A DNA stretch of 64,000 nucleotides from Ferruginibacter sp. (GTDB lineage Bacteria; Bacteroidota; Bacteroidia; Chitinophagales; Chitinophagaceae). Positions within the stretch are counted from its first letter, which is position 1. Each line of letters begins with the position of its first letter. Shown here one piece after another: positions 41,657-50,465 of this stretch. Location of the stretch: NCBI GenBank assembly GCA_017983695.1, contig JAGOAX010000003.1:391947-455946 (forward strand). The letters run 5' to 3'. The notes beneath the pieces were generated by a model. It was not told the DNA's origin and ran no database searches. It saw only the letters and a list, made by a program, of their open reading frames with translations. The position numbers and the translations under genes were made by a program.

Positions 41657-44344
41657 TTACCCTTTCCCCCCAGTCTCATTATACTTCGATGGCATTTTTA
41701 TTTTCAAATTTTTATTATCACTTTTCTTCGGCAGATTATCTGCCTTCCGTTTATTGGCAATAATATTGGCAAACAAACGGTAAGCACCGGGCAAACCTGC
41801 CGGTAATTCTCTAAAGAAAACCAAACCCGTATATACAAATCGTCCTGCACCATAATCGGCAATAATCAAACTGCCGCTTTGTTCATTTTCGCCGGGGTCT
41901 TTCATACTAAGTATTTTTTTATATGCAGTATCTGTATTTTCTGCATGATAATTACTGCGTTCCTGTATCCAGCCTTCAAAATCTTTGTCTGTTATTTTAT
42001 TAGGGTAGTTTAATACTTTATGCTGCGGCAATAAAAAATTAACTTTTGCCTCCTCATCTGTAATGCGGTTGCGGCTGATGGTAAATGGATAAGGTGCAAT
42101 TTTTGCCCGTACCGGCCCGATCTGGTTACTGGTATTATATTGAGAAACTAAAACACCGCCTTCTTTCACATATTGCATCAGTTCGTCGTACACATTATTC
42201 ATCCATTCGTTGGTATTATAGGCACGTACACCGGTAATAATAACATCAAACTGTTTCAAGTTTTCGGCAGTAATATCACTTTCTTTTAATGTTACTACTT
42301 TGTAACCCATTTGTTCTAAAGCATCTGGTATTTTGTCTCCGGCACCAGGGATGTAGCCAGCGATGGAGCCTAAAGTTTTTAAATCAATATTTTGATAAAT
42401 AAATTTTGAAGGTTTAGTGTAAACTATAGATGGAATATGGTCATAGTTGATCATCCTTATTTTTACATATTCCTTATTATTTTTTGATACAGGTGTACCT
42501 TTTATACCACGGCTCTGTATGGTGATAGATTGATTTTTTTGTAAAATAGTATCCTGTATCAGCGGCTGTAATGCAACGCCGCCCATTGTTGCTACCGGAG
42601 CCGTAAAAAGATTTTTGTCTTTAAATGATTTTACTTCCCAGCTATTGTTTTGCAGACTTACAGAAACTTCTGGTACAGAAACAACAGAAAAAGCCGGGAT
42701 AATATTCACGGGCTCATAAATCTCCCCTTTAACAGGATCAGTATATTTATATCGGATGGGTTTGGTAAACGTAAACTCCTTTCCTTCTATCATCATACTG
42801 AATGTAACACTTAATGGATCACTTTCTGCTTTACCAATTAACTGCTGGTCGGTAACATTAAAACTACCGTGGTTCATTTCTTTTTCCAGCCAGTAAGGTT
42901 GAGAGAGTTTGGCAGTTGGCTCTATAAACCAACTGTAAGTTTTTACAGCGTTTTTGTTTTTTTGCAGCTGGTCAAAAATTACATAGGTAGTGTCAATTTG
43001 TGCATCGGCACTGTGTATGTTGGTACCGCTGCGGTTATTTACTGTAAGTGTTACTTTTAATGTATCGCCTTGTACAGCGTACTGTGAATTGGCGGTAGCT
43101 TCGATAAATAAACCACTGGCATTTTCAATAATACTTTTTATTTCTCCCATTTTTTTATCTACCCAATAATCAGCTTCAGAGAACTTTGAAACTTCTTTAC
43201 ATATATTTTTAGCTTCTGAAAGCAATTCATAATACTGTACTAAAACAGGAATCAATGCTTCAGGTTTTTCGTAAAAAAAATTTTCTACTTTTATTTCAAG
43301 TGAAATAGGTTTAATAATACGATATGGTTCCTGAGGGCTCCCGCAATTAAAATATTTATCTAGCCGTTTCCAACTTAAGTCAACACCATCCATCAGGTCA
43401 TTTTTGGGCGTCTCCCCTTTTATAGTTTTAAAATACTCTAAAATGCTGCCCCTTTGTCCCGGCACACCAAAGCCTTGGCTTTTGTGCATACTGCGACTGT
43501 TGGCGGCAATCTCTCCATAGCTTTTACCCAACAGCGGATTGTAATCGCCACAATCTAATTTAAACTGATCTTCTCTTTGGGTATTATTGCCACCAAAATT
43601 AAAAGCATTCCATAGCAGCCGTTTAGCCTGCCACACACTTACATATTTCAATTGCTCTGGAAATTTTGTTGAATCTGCTGCTGCATCAAATGCTTCTCCG
43701 GCAAGTATTGCCGATGCTGTATGATGGCCGTGCCCTCCCTCTCCTGTTGTTGGAAATCTTGTAATGATAACATCGGGCTTAAACTTACGGATTACCCAAA
43801 CCACATCGCTTAGTATTTTATCATGTCCCCAAATTTTCATGGCTTCTTCAGGACTTTTACTGTAACCAAAATCAAAGGCACGGCTAAAAAATTGTTCTGC
43901 ACCATCTACTCTTCTTGCGGCTAATAATTCCTGCGTTCTTATTAAACCTAAATCAACGCCCTGTTCATCACCAACTAAATTTTGTCCGCCATCTCCCCTG
44001 GTTAAACTTAAATAACCGGTGCGGTATAATTTTTCATTGGCCAGATAAGCCAGCAACCTTGTATTCTCATCATCGGGGTGTGCAGCAATGTATAATACCG
44101 AGCCTAATACGTTTAGTTTTTTTAACTGTAGTAATATTTCGGATGAAGTATAGGACTTAGGTGTTTGCGCTTTTGCTACGCAAAAGATTACCACAAAAAA
44201 CGGGAAGAGAATTTGCTTACGCAAATTTGATTTGCCACTGAGGCACTGAAGCACTGAACTAAAAAAACTAAATGAGAAGATAATTTGCTTACGCAAATAA
44301 AGATTTGCCACTGAGGCACTGAAGCACTGAATGTTTCTTTTCAT
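41657..44344 (-). CDS. Secreted PIG-L-family deacetylase with repeat-encoded N-terminus
   Basis: A PIG-L zinc deacetylase domain begins at about residue 70 with AAHPDDEN (88-94), and further motifs include HGHHTASAILAG. The middle and C-terminal half form beta-sandwich and glutamine-amidotransferase-like domains (GYKVVTLKESDITAEN, ITGVRAYNTNEW). The product is 895 aa. A good signal peptide occurs at residues 41-59 (LRKQILFPFFVVIFCVAKA), but it is preceded by 40 residues read from two copies of the short repeat. A TTG at codon 41 (44224) is an alternative start. The likely substrate is an N-acetylated glycan. Confidence 0.85.
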   Translation of the reverse strand: MKRNIQCFSASVANLYLRKQIIFSFSFFSSVLQCLSGKSNLRKQILFPFFVVIFCVAKAQTPKSYTSSEILLQLKKLNVLGSVLYIAAHPDDENTRLLAYLANEKLYRTGYLSLTRGDGGQNLVGDEQGVDLGLIRTQELLAARRVDGAEQFFSRAFDFGYSKSPEEAMKIWGHDKILSDVVWVIRKFKPDVIITRFPTTGEGGHGHHTASAILAGEAFDAAADSTKFPEQLKYVSVWQAKRLLWNAFNFGGNNTQREDQFKLDCGDYNPLLGKSYGEIAANSRSMHKSQGFGVPGQRGSILEYFKTIKGETPKNDLMDGVDLSWKRLDKYFNCGSPQEPYRIIKPISLEIKVENFFYEKPEALIPVLVQYYELLSEAKNICKEVSKFSEADYWVDKKMGEIKSIIENASGLFIEATANSQYAVQGDTLKVTLTVNNRSGTNIHSADAQIDTTYVIFDQLQKNKNAVKTYSWFIEPTAKLSQPYWLEKEMNHGSFNVTDQQLIGKAESDPLSVTFSMMIEGKEFTFTKPIRYKYTDPVKGEIYEPVNIIPAFSVVSVPEVSVSLQNNSWEVKSFKDKNLFTAPVATMGGVALQPLIQDTILQKNQSITIQSRGIKGTPVSKNNKEYVKIRMINYDHIPSIVYTKPSKFIYQNIDLKTLGSIAGYIPGAGDKIPDALEQMGYKVVTLKESDITAENLKQFDVIITGVRAYNTNEWMNNVYDELMQYVKEGGVLVSQYNTSNQIGPVRAKIAPYPFTISRNRITDEEAKVNFLLPQHKVLNYPNKITDKDFEGWIQERSNYHAENTDTAYKKILSMKDPGENEQSGSLIIADYGAGRFVYTGLVFFRELPAGLPGAYRLFANIIANKRKADNLPKKSDNKNLKIKMPSKYNETGGKG
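44170..44186. repeat. Hairpin CTTTTGC-TAC-GCAAAAG in the PIG-L signal-peptide region
   Basis: Perfect 7-bp arms within the coding region. It is similar in design to the two ATTTGC hairpins of the neighbouring repeats. Confidence 0.6.
44211..44258. repeat. Repeat module B (hairpin + GCACTGA-type repeat), PIG-L 5' region
   Basis: Hairpin ATTTGC-TTAC-GCAAAT (44211-44226) followed by a 30-bp stretch containing three GCACTGA-like units (44229-44258). The 30-bp part is identical to module A at 44302-44331. Confidence 0.85.
44283..44331. repeat. Repeat module A (hairpin + GCACTGA-type repeat) beside GxxExxY
   Basis: Same organisation as module B: hairpin 44283-44298 with the same arms, then the identical 30-bp repeat (44302-44331). 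The two hairpins are 72 bp apart, a multiple of three, and are read in the same frame by the PIG-L ORF. Confidence 0.85.
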
Positions 44345-44346
44345 AT

Positions 44347-44739
44347 TTAAAATACTACACGCTTTATTTGCAGTTTGGTTGCGGCAAAATTTAAAATTAA
44401 GCCTATTTTACAACCAGACACTTTTAAGTAATTAATTGCTTGTGACCAATCTTCTTCTGCAATACCACCTTGCTTTGCTTTAACTTCAACTATCACTTTT
44501 CCAAAAACTACAAAGTCGGCATAAAACTTATGTTTTAGAATTGCTTTTTTGTAAGCGATTTTATATTCTTCTTCACGGCTAAATTGGTAATTGTTCTCAT
44601 TAAACTCATACTCCAATGCATCTTTATAAACAATTTCTAAAAACCCTGGGCCTAATATTTTATGTACTTCAATTGCCAGGCCGATGATTCTATCGGTTTC
44701 TTCCTGCAAAGGGTAACTATTAATATCTAAAACTGGCAT
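44347..44739 (-). CDS. GxxExxY protein (PD-(D/E)XK nuclease-like fold)
   Basis: A 130-aa protein of the GxxExxY family. The motif is GPGFLEIVYKDAL (G-x-x-E-x-x-Y), and the core DFVVFGKVIVEVKAK resembles a PD-(D/E)XK site (Asp...Glu-x-Lys). The C-terminal LILNFAATKLQIKRVVF is characteristic. The function is unproven, with a nuclease-like fold suggested. ATG 44739 is chosen; the frame runs upstream into the flanking repeat from a TTG. The gene lies between inverted repeat-plus-hairpin modules and between two secreted hydrolase genes. Confidence 0.9.
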   Translation of the reverse strand: MPVLDINSYPLQEETDRIIGLAIEVHKILGPGFLEIVYKDALEYEFNENNYQFSREEEYKIAYKKAILKHKFYADFVVFGKVIVEVKAKQGGIAEEDWSQAINYLKVSGCKIGLILNFAATKLQIKRVVF

Positions 44740-44754
44740 ATTAAAAATGTATTT

Positions 44755-44802
44755 TTCAGTGCTTCTGTGTTTCAGTGGCAATAAAAATCAGCGAAGCTGA
44801 TT
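44755..44802. repeat. Repeat module C, inverted, upstream of GxxExxY
   Basis: A 27-bp repeat (44755-44781) matches module A in reverse orientation at 24 of 27 positions. It is followed by a hairpin with arms AATCAGC/GCTGATT (44786-44802). The hairpin overlaps the M14 stop and is followed by T-rich sequence on the minus strand, so it could also be the M14 terminator. Confidence 0.75.
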
Positions 44803-47314
44803 ACAACCGCACCGGCTCATTCCCTACCATAAACACTGCATTTAAAAACAATAGTTTTCCATTCTCCCAAAAATTACGGAACACAGGGTCATCAACCATA
44901 TAAATTACTTTGCCACGCCCCATATCCTGTACTGCAAATAAAGTTCCGTCCTTTATCTTATTACTAACTGTACTTCCTGCAAAGCCGGCTACTTTATTTT
45001 CCTTCTTTATACTACCTACGTTCCATCCATCTTTTAAAAACTCCAGTACAGTGCTGTTTTGTTTTAGTGTATAGAAAGTACTGCCAATACCAAAAGCCAG
45101 CGGATGAGTATCGTCCATCTCTACTTTATAAATAGCGCCGGGTATGCTGTTTACAAGGTCATCTCTTTCCCTGTTGCCATATTTTCTTAATTCGGTATAA
45201 TCATCATCCTTTTTATCATCATCTTTTCCTTTTTTAATTTTTATACCCCATTCTGCATCGGCCAGCTGGCTTACAGCACTTTCCAATGCAATTATTCTTC
45301 CGCCACTGCGTACCCAGGCTTTAATATCATCGCCTGTCTTTTTATCACCGATGAAACTGTGATCGCCATCAGGCAATATCAGTATATCAAATTGTTTTAA
45401 AGTACCTATACGCAAACTATTTCCATTAAGCATTGTTAGCGGGTATTGTATTTGCTGATCAAACAAATGCCATATTTCGCCAGCCGCATTCGGGTTAACA
45501 TCACTTCCTGTTATGCAAACCACCCTTGGTGCAGCCAGTTTTAAAACATCAGGGCTACCCATATCCGGTCCGGCATCCATAAAACCGCCATCAAGCAAAG
45601 TATATTCAGCTCCCTGGCTGTTAATCACCTGTTCAGCTTTGTCCCATTTATTGATGTTATCTCTTTTTAAAATAAGCAAGGATCCCTTATTTATTTTTTT
45701 GCCTTTATAAATAATGTCTTTTTCATTTACCCTAATGCCAACGCCGGCTTTTAATAAGGCAGCCAGCAAGCCTGCATCATGTACAGATGAATAAGAAACT
45801 GCAATACCGTAATTAACCTGCGGCAATAGTGAATAGACATAATCCATATGAGCACCCCCCCCTGATTTAACTTCGGCATTTAATGCATATGCATTAACAC
45901 CATACGCATACGGAATGCTCCATGCTGTAATATCATAGGTAGCGCTGTCAACAAGTTTGCTAACCGGCTCCAGCAATACTTTTGCCAAAACACTGCGTGG
46001 CTGGTTTGCGTTGATGACGATTGTATAAGTTTCTGCTTTTACAATTTCATTCTTCCCGGTAAAATAATTATAGCCGGATAACCCGCTGGTGGAAGGCGCA
46101 TTCTTAAAAGCAATACCGTTATTACGCAATGTTTCCTGGACTGCATTTATCCTTGCAAAATCGTTACTGGTAAGCAGGTAAGCTTTATAATTGCTGCCAA
46201 TACCGGCACGGGCATTATCAAAATACTTTTTATACTCTGCAATTACTTTATCTGCGTTTTTAGAGGTAATCTCAACTGTACTTAACCCTGTAGTGGTATG
46301 GTGCAGTAAACGGTCTTTCAATGTCAGCACTTCTCCTTCATCAGTTTGCACGGCTAATCCCCCACGGCTGTGCCCACCCTGTTCATAAGTCATGCCTATT
46401 GAACCGTTGTAGGTTGGGTAAGTATCCCCATAACTTGGGTAAAACAAATCAAACCGTTCTTTCGTAAAATACAACCAGCCATTGTTATCGAAATATTTAG
46501 CGTTGTTTTTACCTATCTGTGTTTGAAAGTCTTTCTGCCAACCTGTGATCACTTCATGAAAAGGGGCTGCAGCCGGCGCAAAATAATATGGCTCGTTATA
46601 GCCCTGTTCATGATAATCTACATGCACCTGCGGCATCCATTGATTATACCTTATTATCCGTTCTTTTGTTTCAATTTGTGTTTGCCAGGCCCAGTCACGG
46701 TTTAAATCAAAATTGTAATGATTAAGCCTTCCCCCCGGCCATGGTTCTTCATGCTCACGGGCAAAGGATTGAGGGTTGGCCACCCTACCTACCATACCAT
46801 TAAACCAGTTCACATACCTGTCACGACCGTCGGGGTTAAGGCAGGGATCCATAATTACCACAGTATTACTCAACCATTGCTGATGTTCTGGTTTATCGGG
46901 ACGTAGTAACTCATAAAGTGTTTGCATAGCCGCTTCGCTGCTGCTGGCTTCGTTACCATGTACATTATAACTAAGCCATACAATTGGTGTTGCTGAGTTG
47001 GCAGCTGTTCCGCTTTCCAGGCCCGCTAACTGCAAGTTATTTTTTCTTATGGCCGCTAAATTTGAAATATTTGCGGCTGATGAAATAAAAGCCAGGTACA
47101 ATGGCCTGCCTTCATAAGTTTCTCCGTATTTATTTAATTGCATTTGTTGCGGCATGGCCGCAACTACATACTGAAAATAATTTACAATCTTATAATGCGG
47201 TGTAAACTTTGTTCCGATGGGGTAACCTAAAAATTCATCGGGGCTTTTAAGTTGTGCAAATGAAGTGTGTGTTGAAATTACCAGTAGCAAAAAAAGAAAC
47301 AGATTTTTCTTCAT
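44801..47314 (-). CDS. Secreted M14-family zinc carboxypeptidase with C-terminal amidotransferase-like domain
   Basis: An 837-aa exported protein (signal peptide 1-20, cleavage SFA/Q). The metallocarboxypeptidase motif HGNE (His119, Glu122) is followed by further conserved residues in DPCLNPDGRDRYVNW, HVDYHEQGY and the catalytic-Glu region MTYEQGG. The C-terminal third (from about 580) resembles a class I glutamine amidotransferase fold. It may remove residues from peptides or peptidoglycan in the periplasm. It is transcribed alone. Confidence 0.9.
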   Translation of the reverse strand: MKKNLFLFLLLVISTHTSFAQLKSPDEFLGYPIGTKFTPHYKIVNYFQYVVAAMPQQMQLNKYGETYEGRPLYLAFISSAANISNLAAIRKNNLQLAGLESGTAANSATPIVWLSYNVHGNEASSSEAAMQTLYELLRPDKPEHQQWLSNTVVIMDPCLNPDGRDRYVNWFNGMVGRVANPQSFAREHEEPWPGGRLNHYNFDLNRDWAWQTQIETKERIIRYNQWMPQVHVDYHEQGYNEPYYFAPAAAPFHEVITGWQKDFQTQIGKNNAKYFDNNGWLYFTKERFDLFYPSYGDTYPTYNGSIGMTYEQGGHSRGGLAVQTDEGEVLTLKDRLLHHTTTGLSTVEITSKNADKVIAEYKKYFDNARAGIGSNYKAYLLTSNDFARINAVQETLRNNGIAFKNAPSTSGLSGYNYFTGKNEIVKAETYTIVINANQPRSVLAKVLLEPVSKLVDSATYDITAWSIPYAYGVNAYALNAEVKSGGGAHMDYVYSLLPQVNYGIAVSYSSVHDAGLLAALLKAGVGIRVNEKDIIYKGKKINKGSLLILKRDNINKWDKAEQVINSQGAEYTLLDGGFMDAGPDMGSPDVLKLAAPRVVCITGSDVNPNAAGEIWHLFDQQIQYPLTMLNGNSLRIGTLKQFDILILPDGDHSFIGDKKTGDDIKAWVRSGGRIIALESAVSQLADAEWGIKIKKGKDDDKKDDDYTELRKYGNRERDDLVNSIPGAIYKVEMDDTHPLAFGIGSTFYTLKQNSTVLEFLKDGWNVGSIKKENKVAGFAGSTVSNKIKDGTLFAVQDMGRGKVIYMVDDPVFRNFWENGKLLFLNAVFMVGNEPVRL

Positions 47315-47351
47315 AAATTGGGGAATTATATCCAGATAAAATGATTGAAAG

Positions 47352-49055
47352 ATGAAATGTAAAACAATTTTAATTGCCTTACTGCAATATCTATTTATAC
47401 TGCAATGTACAGCGCAAATTAATCCTTATAACTACCACTCACAAAAAAAAGTAACAGTTCAAAACGGAGCCGTTGTTTCTGCTCATCCGCTGGCAAGTAA
47501 AGCAGGTGTGGAAATTTTACAACAGGGTGGCAATGCTATTGATGCAGCAATAGCCACCCAACTTGCATTGGCAGTAGTATATCCCGGTGCCGGTAATATT
47601 GGTGGCGGCGGATTTATGGTGGCACATTTAGCCAATGGTAAAAATATAAGTATAGATTACAGGGAAAAAGCGCCGGGTAAAGCCACAAGAGATATGTACC
47701 TGGATGCAAATGGTAATCCCTTAATGGAATTATCGCAGGATGGACATTTGGCTGCCGGTGTACCGGGAACTGTTGCAGGTTTATTTGCATCGCACAAGTA
47801 TGCAAAATTACCTTTCGAAAAATTAATTCAGCCTGCAATTGACTTTGCAGAAAACGGGTTTGTTATTACAAAATCCGAAGCTGCTTCACTAAACAGTAAC
47901 AGGGAAGATTTTATCCGCTTAAATAAATCTGCTACTGCATTTGTAAAAGCAACAGCATGGAAAGCCGGTGATACCTTAATTCAAAAAGACCTGGCCAATA
48001 CTTTAAAACGGATAAAAGATAAAGGGCAAAAAGGGTTTTATGCAGGAGAAACCGCTGCACTTATTGTTGAAGAAATGCAAAAGAATGGTGGCATCATCAG
48101 CCTTGATGACCTGGAAAAATATGAGGCGAAGGAAAGAACCCCGGATGTATTCAATTACAAGGGCAATATCATTGTTACCATGCCATTACCCAGCAGCGGC
48201 GGCATTATTTTACAGCAAATGTTGAAGATGGTTGAAAAAAGAAATATTGCCGCCATGAAATTTCAAACAGCGGCAAGTGTACAGTTAATGACGGAAGTGG
48301 AACGCAGGGCCTATGCAGACCGGGCAGAGTTTTTAGGCGACCCGGATTTTGTAAAAGTGCCAACAAAAAAATTGGTTAGCAGCGTCTATTTAAAAAACCG
48401 TATGAAAGATTATACTGCAGGTAAAGCAGGAACCAGCAAGCTAACGAAAGCAGGTATCATTAAAGAAAGCGAAGAAACTACTCACTTAAGTGTGGTAGAT
48501 GGTATGGGCAATGCTGTGGCTGTTACCACCACGCTAAACGGCGGCTATGGCAGCCGTGCAGTAGTAACCGGTGCCGGGTTTATTTTAAATAACGAAATGG
48601 ATGATTTTAGTGTAAAGCCGGGTGTGCCTAATATGTATGGCGCTTTGGGCAACGAAAAAAATGCCATTACACCGGGTAAAAGGATGCTGAGCAGTATGAC
48701 ACCTACCATCGTTTTAAAAAACAACAAACCATACATAGTTGCAGGCACTCCCGGCGGTACAACAATACCCACCAGCGTTTTTCAAACACTGGTTAATATT
48801 TTAGATTTTGGTATGAGTGCAGAAGATGCCGTTAATAAACCTAAATTTCATCACCAGTGGCTACCCGATGAAGTATCTGTAGAAAAAGATTTTGACTTAG
48901 GCACCAGAGTAGCGCTTGAGGGAATGGGCTATAAAATAAAAAACCGGGGACAGATTGGAAGAACAGAAGTGATTGTAATTACAACTGAAAAGGGGAAAAG
49001 AATTGTTACTGCTGTTGGCGATAAAAGAGGCGATGATGCGGCGGAAGGATACTGA
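47352..49055 (+). CDS. ggt: Gamma-glutamyltransferase (exported)
   Basis: A 567-aa protein with an N-terminal export signal. The autoprocessing nucleophile lies in EETTHLSVVDG (Thr376). The conserved GNAIDAAIATQLALAVVYPGAGNIGGGGF and SSGGI, plus MLSSMTPTIVLKN, match the family. It cleaves gamma-glutamyl bonds of glutathione-like compounds in the periplasm. The gene is divergent from M14, and the downstream DinB gene starts 38 bp later. Confidence 0.95.
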   Translation: MKCKTILIALLQYLFILQCTAQINPYNYHSQKKVTVQNGAVVSAHPLASKAGVEILQQGGNAIDAAIATQLALAVVYPGAGNIGGGGFMVAHLANGKNISIDYREKAPGKATRDMYLDANGNPLMELSQDGHLAAGVPGTVAGLFASHKYAKLPFEKLIQPAIDFAENGFVITKSEAASLNSNREDFIRLNKSATAFVKATAWKAGDTLIQKDLANTLKRIKDKGQKGFYAGETAALIVEEMQKNGGIISLDDLEKYEAKERTPDVFNYKGNIIVTMPLPSSGGIILQQMLKMVEKRNIAAMKFQTAASVQLMTEVERRAYADRAEFLGDPDFVKVPTKKLVSSVYLKNRMKDYTAGKAGTSKLTKAGIIKESEETTHLSVVDGMGNAVAVTTTLNGGYGSRAVVTGAGFILNNEMDDFSVKPGVPNMYGALGNEKNAITPGKRMLSSMTPTIVLKNNKPYIVAGTPGGTTIPTSVFQTLVNILDFGMSAEDAVNKPKFHHQWLPDEVSVEKDFDLGTRVALEGMGYKIKNRGQIGRTEVIVITTEKGKRIVTAVGDKRGDDAAEGY

Positions 49056-49093
49056 GAATGTAAAAAGCAAAAATAATAAGTAAAAAATTAACA

Positions 49094-49636
49094 ATGAACT
49101 TAGGAACAGCTTTTTTAAACAGTGCCATCAAACGCCTCTCTTATTACAAAGAACTTGGTGATAAAACATTTACACAATTAAACGATGCTGATTTTCATTA
49201 TCAACCAAATGATACCAGTAACAGCATCGCCATCATTATTCAACATATGGCTGGTAATATGCAAAGCCGGTGGACAGATTTTTTAACCACCGACGGCGAA
49301 AAAGACTGGCGCAACAGGGATACTGAATTTGAAGCACAACAACTTAGCAAACAGCAATTGATTGAATTATGGAATAAGGGCTGGCAATGCTTTTTTGACG
49401 CCTTACAATCTTTAACAGCCGATGATCTGCTGAAAACAATTCATATCCGCAGCGAAGGTTTATTGGTAGTGGATGCTATTAACCGGCAACTGGCACATTA
49501 TCCCTATCATGTGGGGCAGATAATTTATGTGGCCAAAATAATAACCAATAACAACTGGCAAAACCTTTCTGTTGCAAAAGGCCAGTCGGATGAATATAAC
49601 AGGCAAATTAAAACTGCAATAAAAAAGCAACCATAG
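49094..49636 (+). CDS. DinB-like / DUF1572 protein
   Basis: A 180-aa four-helix-bundle protein with metal-binding His residues in IIIQHMAGNM and QLAHYPYHVGQI, as in the DinB/DUF1572 family. Members are putative metal-dependent thiol transferases. The gene lies 38 bp downstream of ggt, so a link with thiol metabolism is possible but unproven. Confidence 0.85.
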   Translation: MNLGTAFLNSAIKRLSYYKELGDKTFTQLNDADFHYQPNDTSNSIAIIIQHMAGNMQSRWTDFLTTDGEKDWRNRDTEFEAQQLSKQQLIELWNKGWQCFFDALQSLTADDLLKTIHIRSEGLLVVDAINRQLAHYPYHVGQIIYVAKIITNNNWQNLSVAKGQSDEYNRQIKTAIKKQP

Positions 49637-49667
49637 CTAAACGCTGCCCTGCTAGTATTATAAACTG

Positions 49668-49675
49668 TACATTTG
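49668..49675 (+). promoter_or_regulatory. Predicted -7 box for the outer-membrane barrel gene (TACATTTG)
   Basis: Exact TAnnTTTG match, leader about 10 nt. No clear -33. Confidence 0.45.
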
Positions 49676-49692
49676 CCAACAATTTTCAATTT

Positions 49693-50331
49693 ATGAAACT
49701 TACCATTGCTGTTTTATCAATATTTACAATTATAACAACTGCAAGTGCCCAGGTTAAAGTTGGTGTAAAGGGCGGCTGGAATTATTCCACAGCAAAAGCG
49801 GTTTATACCGGTGTAAACCAATCAACGGGTTATACCAACGGCTTTGGCTTAGGGGTGGTGGCAAAAGTTCCCTTCGATGGCATTTTACATTTTTCTCCAT
49901 CGGTAATGATCAATAACCGGGGCTTTATCATTACGCCATCAACCGGTACTAACAAAAAAGAGCAATATTCAATCACTTATCTTGATTTAATACCTGCATT
50001 AAGCGTAGATTTTGAGAATGGTAATAACACTGTTTCTATAGCCTTTGGCCCCGATTTTGGTTTTACCAATTTTGGTAAACTGAAAGCTACAGATATGAAT
50101 AATGTTACCACAGCTGAGAAGATGAAATTTGGTTACGGAGGTTATGGCTGGTTCGACCTTGGTTTGCACACCAGTGTTGCTTACCGAATGAAAAAAGTAT
50201 TGGTCGAATTGGCTTATTTGAATGGATTAGCCAACATTAATAATAACGAAGAAATTGATGGCCGAAACATCCGCAACCGCATGCTAAGCGTTAATATCGG
50301 GTATTATTTTAAGCAAACTGGAAAGCAGTAA
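49693..50331 (+). CDS. Outer-membrane beta-barrel protein (PorT-like)
   Basis: A 212-aa protein with a signal peptide (1-19, TASA/Q) and alternating hydrophobic strands: VKVGVKGGWNYSTA, SPSVMINNRGF, SVNIGYYFKQ. It matches the small OmpW/PorT-type barrels of Bacteroidota. The last residues are unremarkable. Function unknown. Confidence 0.85.
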   Translation: MKLTIAVLSIFTIITTASAQVKVGVKGGWNYSTAKAVYTGVNQSTGYTNGFGLGVVAKVPFDGILHFSPSVMINNRGFIITPSTGTNKKEQYSITYLDLIPALSVDFENGNNTVSIAFGPDFGFTNFGKLKATDMNNVTTAEKMKFGYGGYGWFDLGLHTSVAYRMKKVLVELAYLNGLANINNNEEIDGRNIRNRMLSVNIGYYFKQTGKQ

Positions 50332-50418
50332 AGCTAAACACTCCTTAAACACTAATGTATTGCTAATTTAAGCATGCACCCTGTCTTATCTAAATAAACT
50401 GTAAAGTTTGGTATTGAA

Positions 50419-50449
50419 TTTGTCCATAGCAGGCGAAACAGTATTTTTG
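50419..50449 (+). promoter_or_regulatory. Promoter of tamB (TTTG-N19-TATTTTTG)
   Basis: -33 TTTG at 50419-50422, exactly 19 bp, then -7 TATTTTTG at 50442-50449. This is the full Bacteroidota consensus. The predicted transcript start is around 50456. Confidence 0.8.
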
Positions 50450-50465
50450 TATTAATTGAAATACC

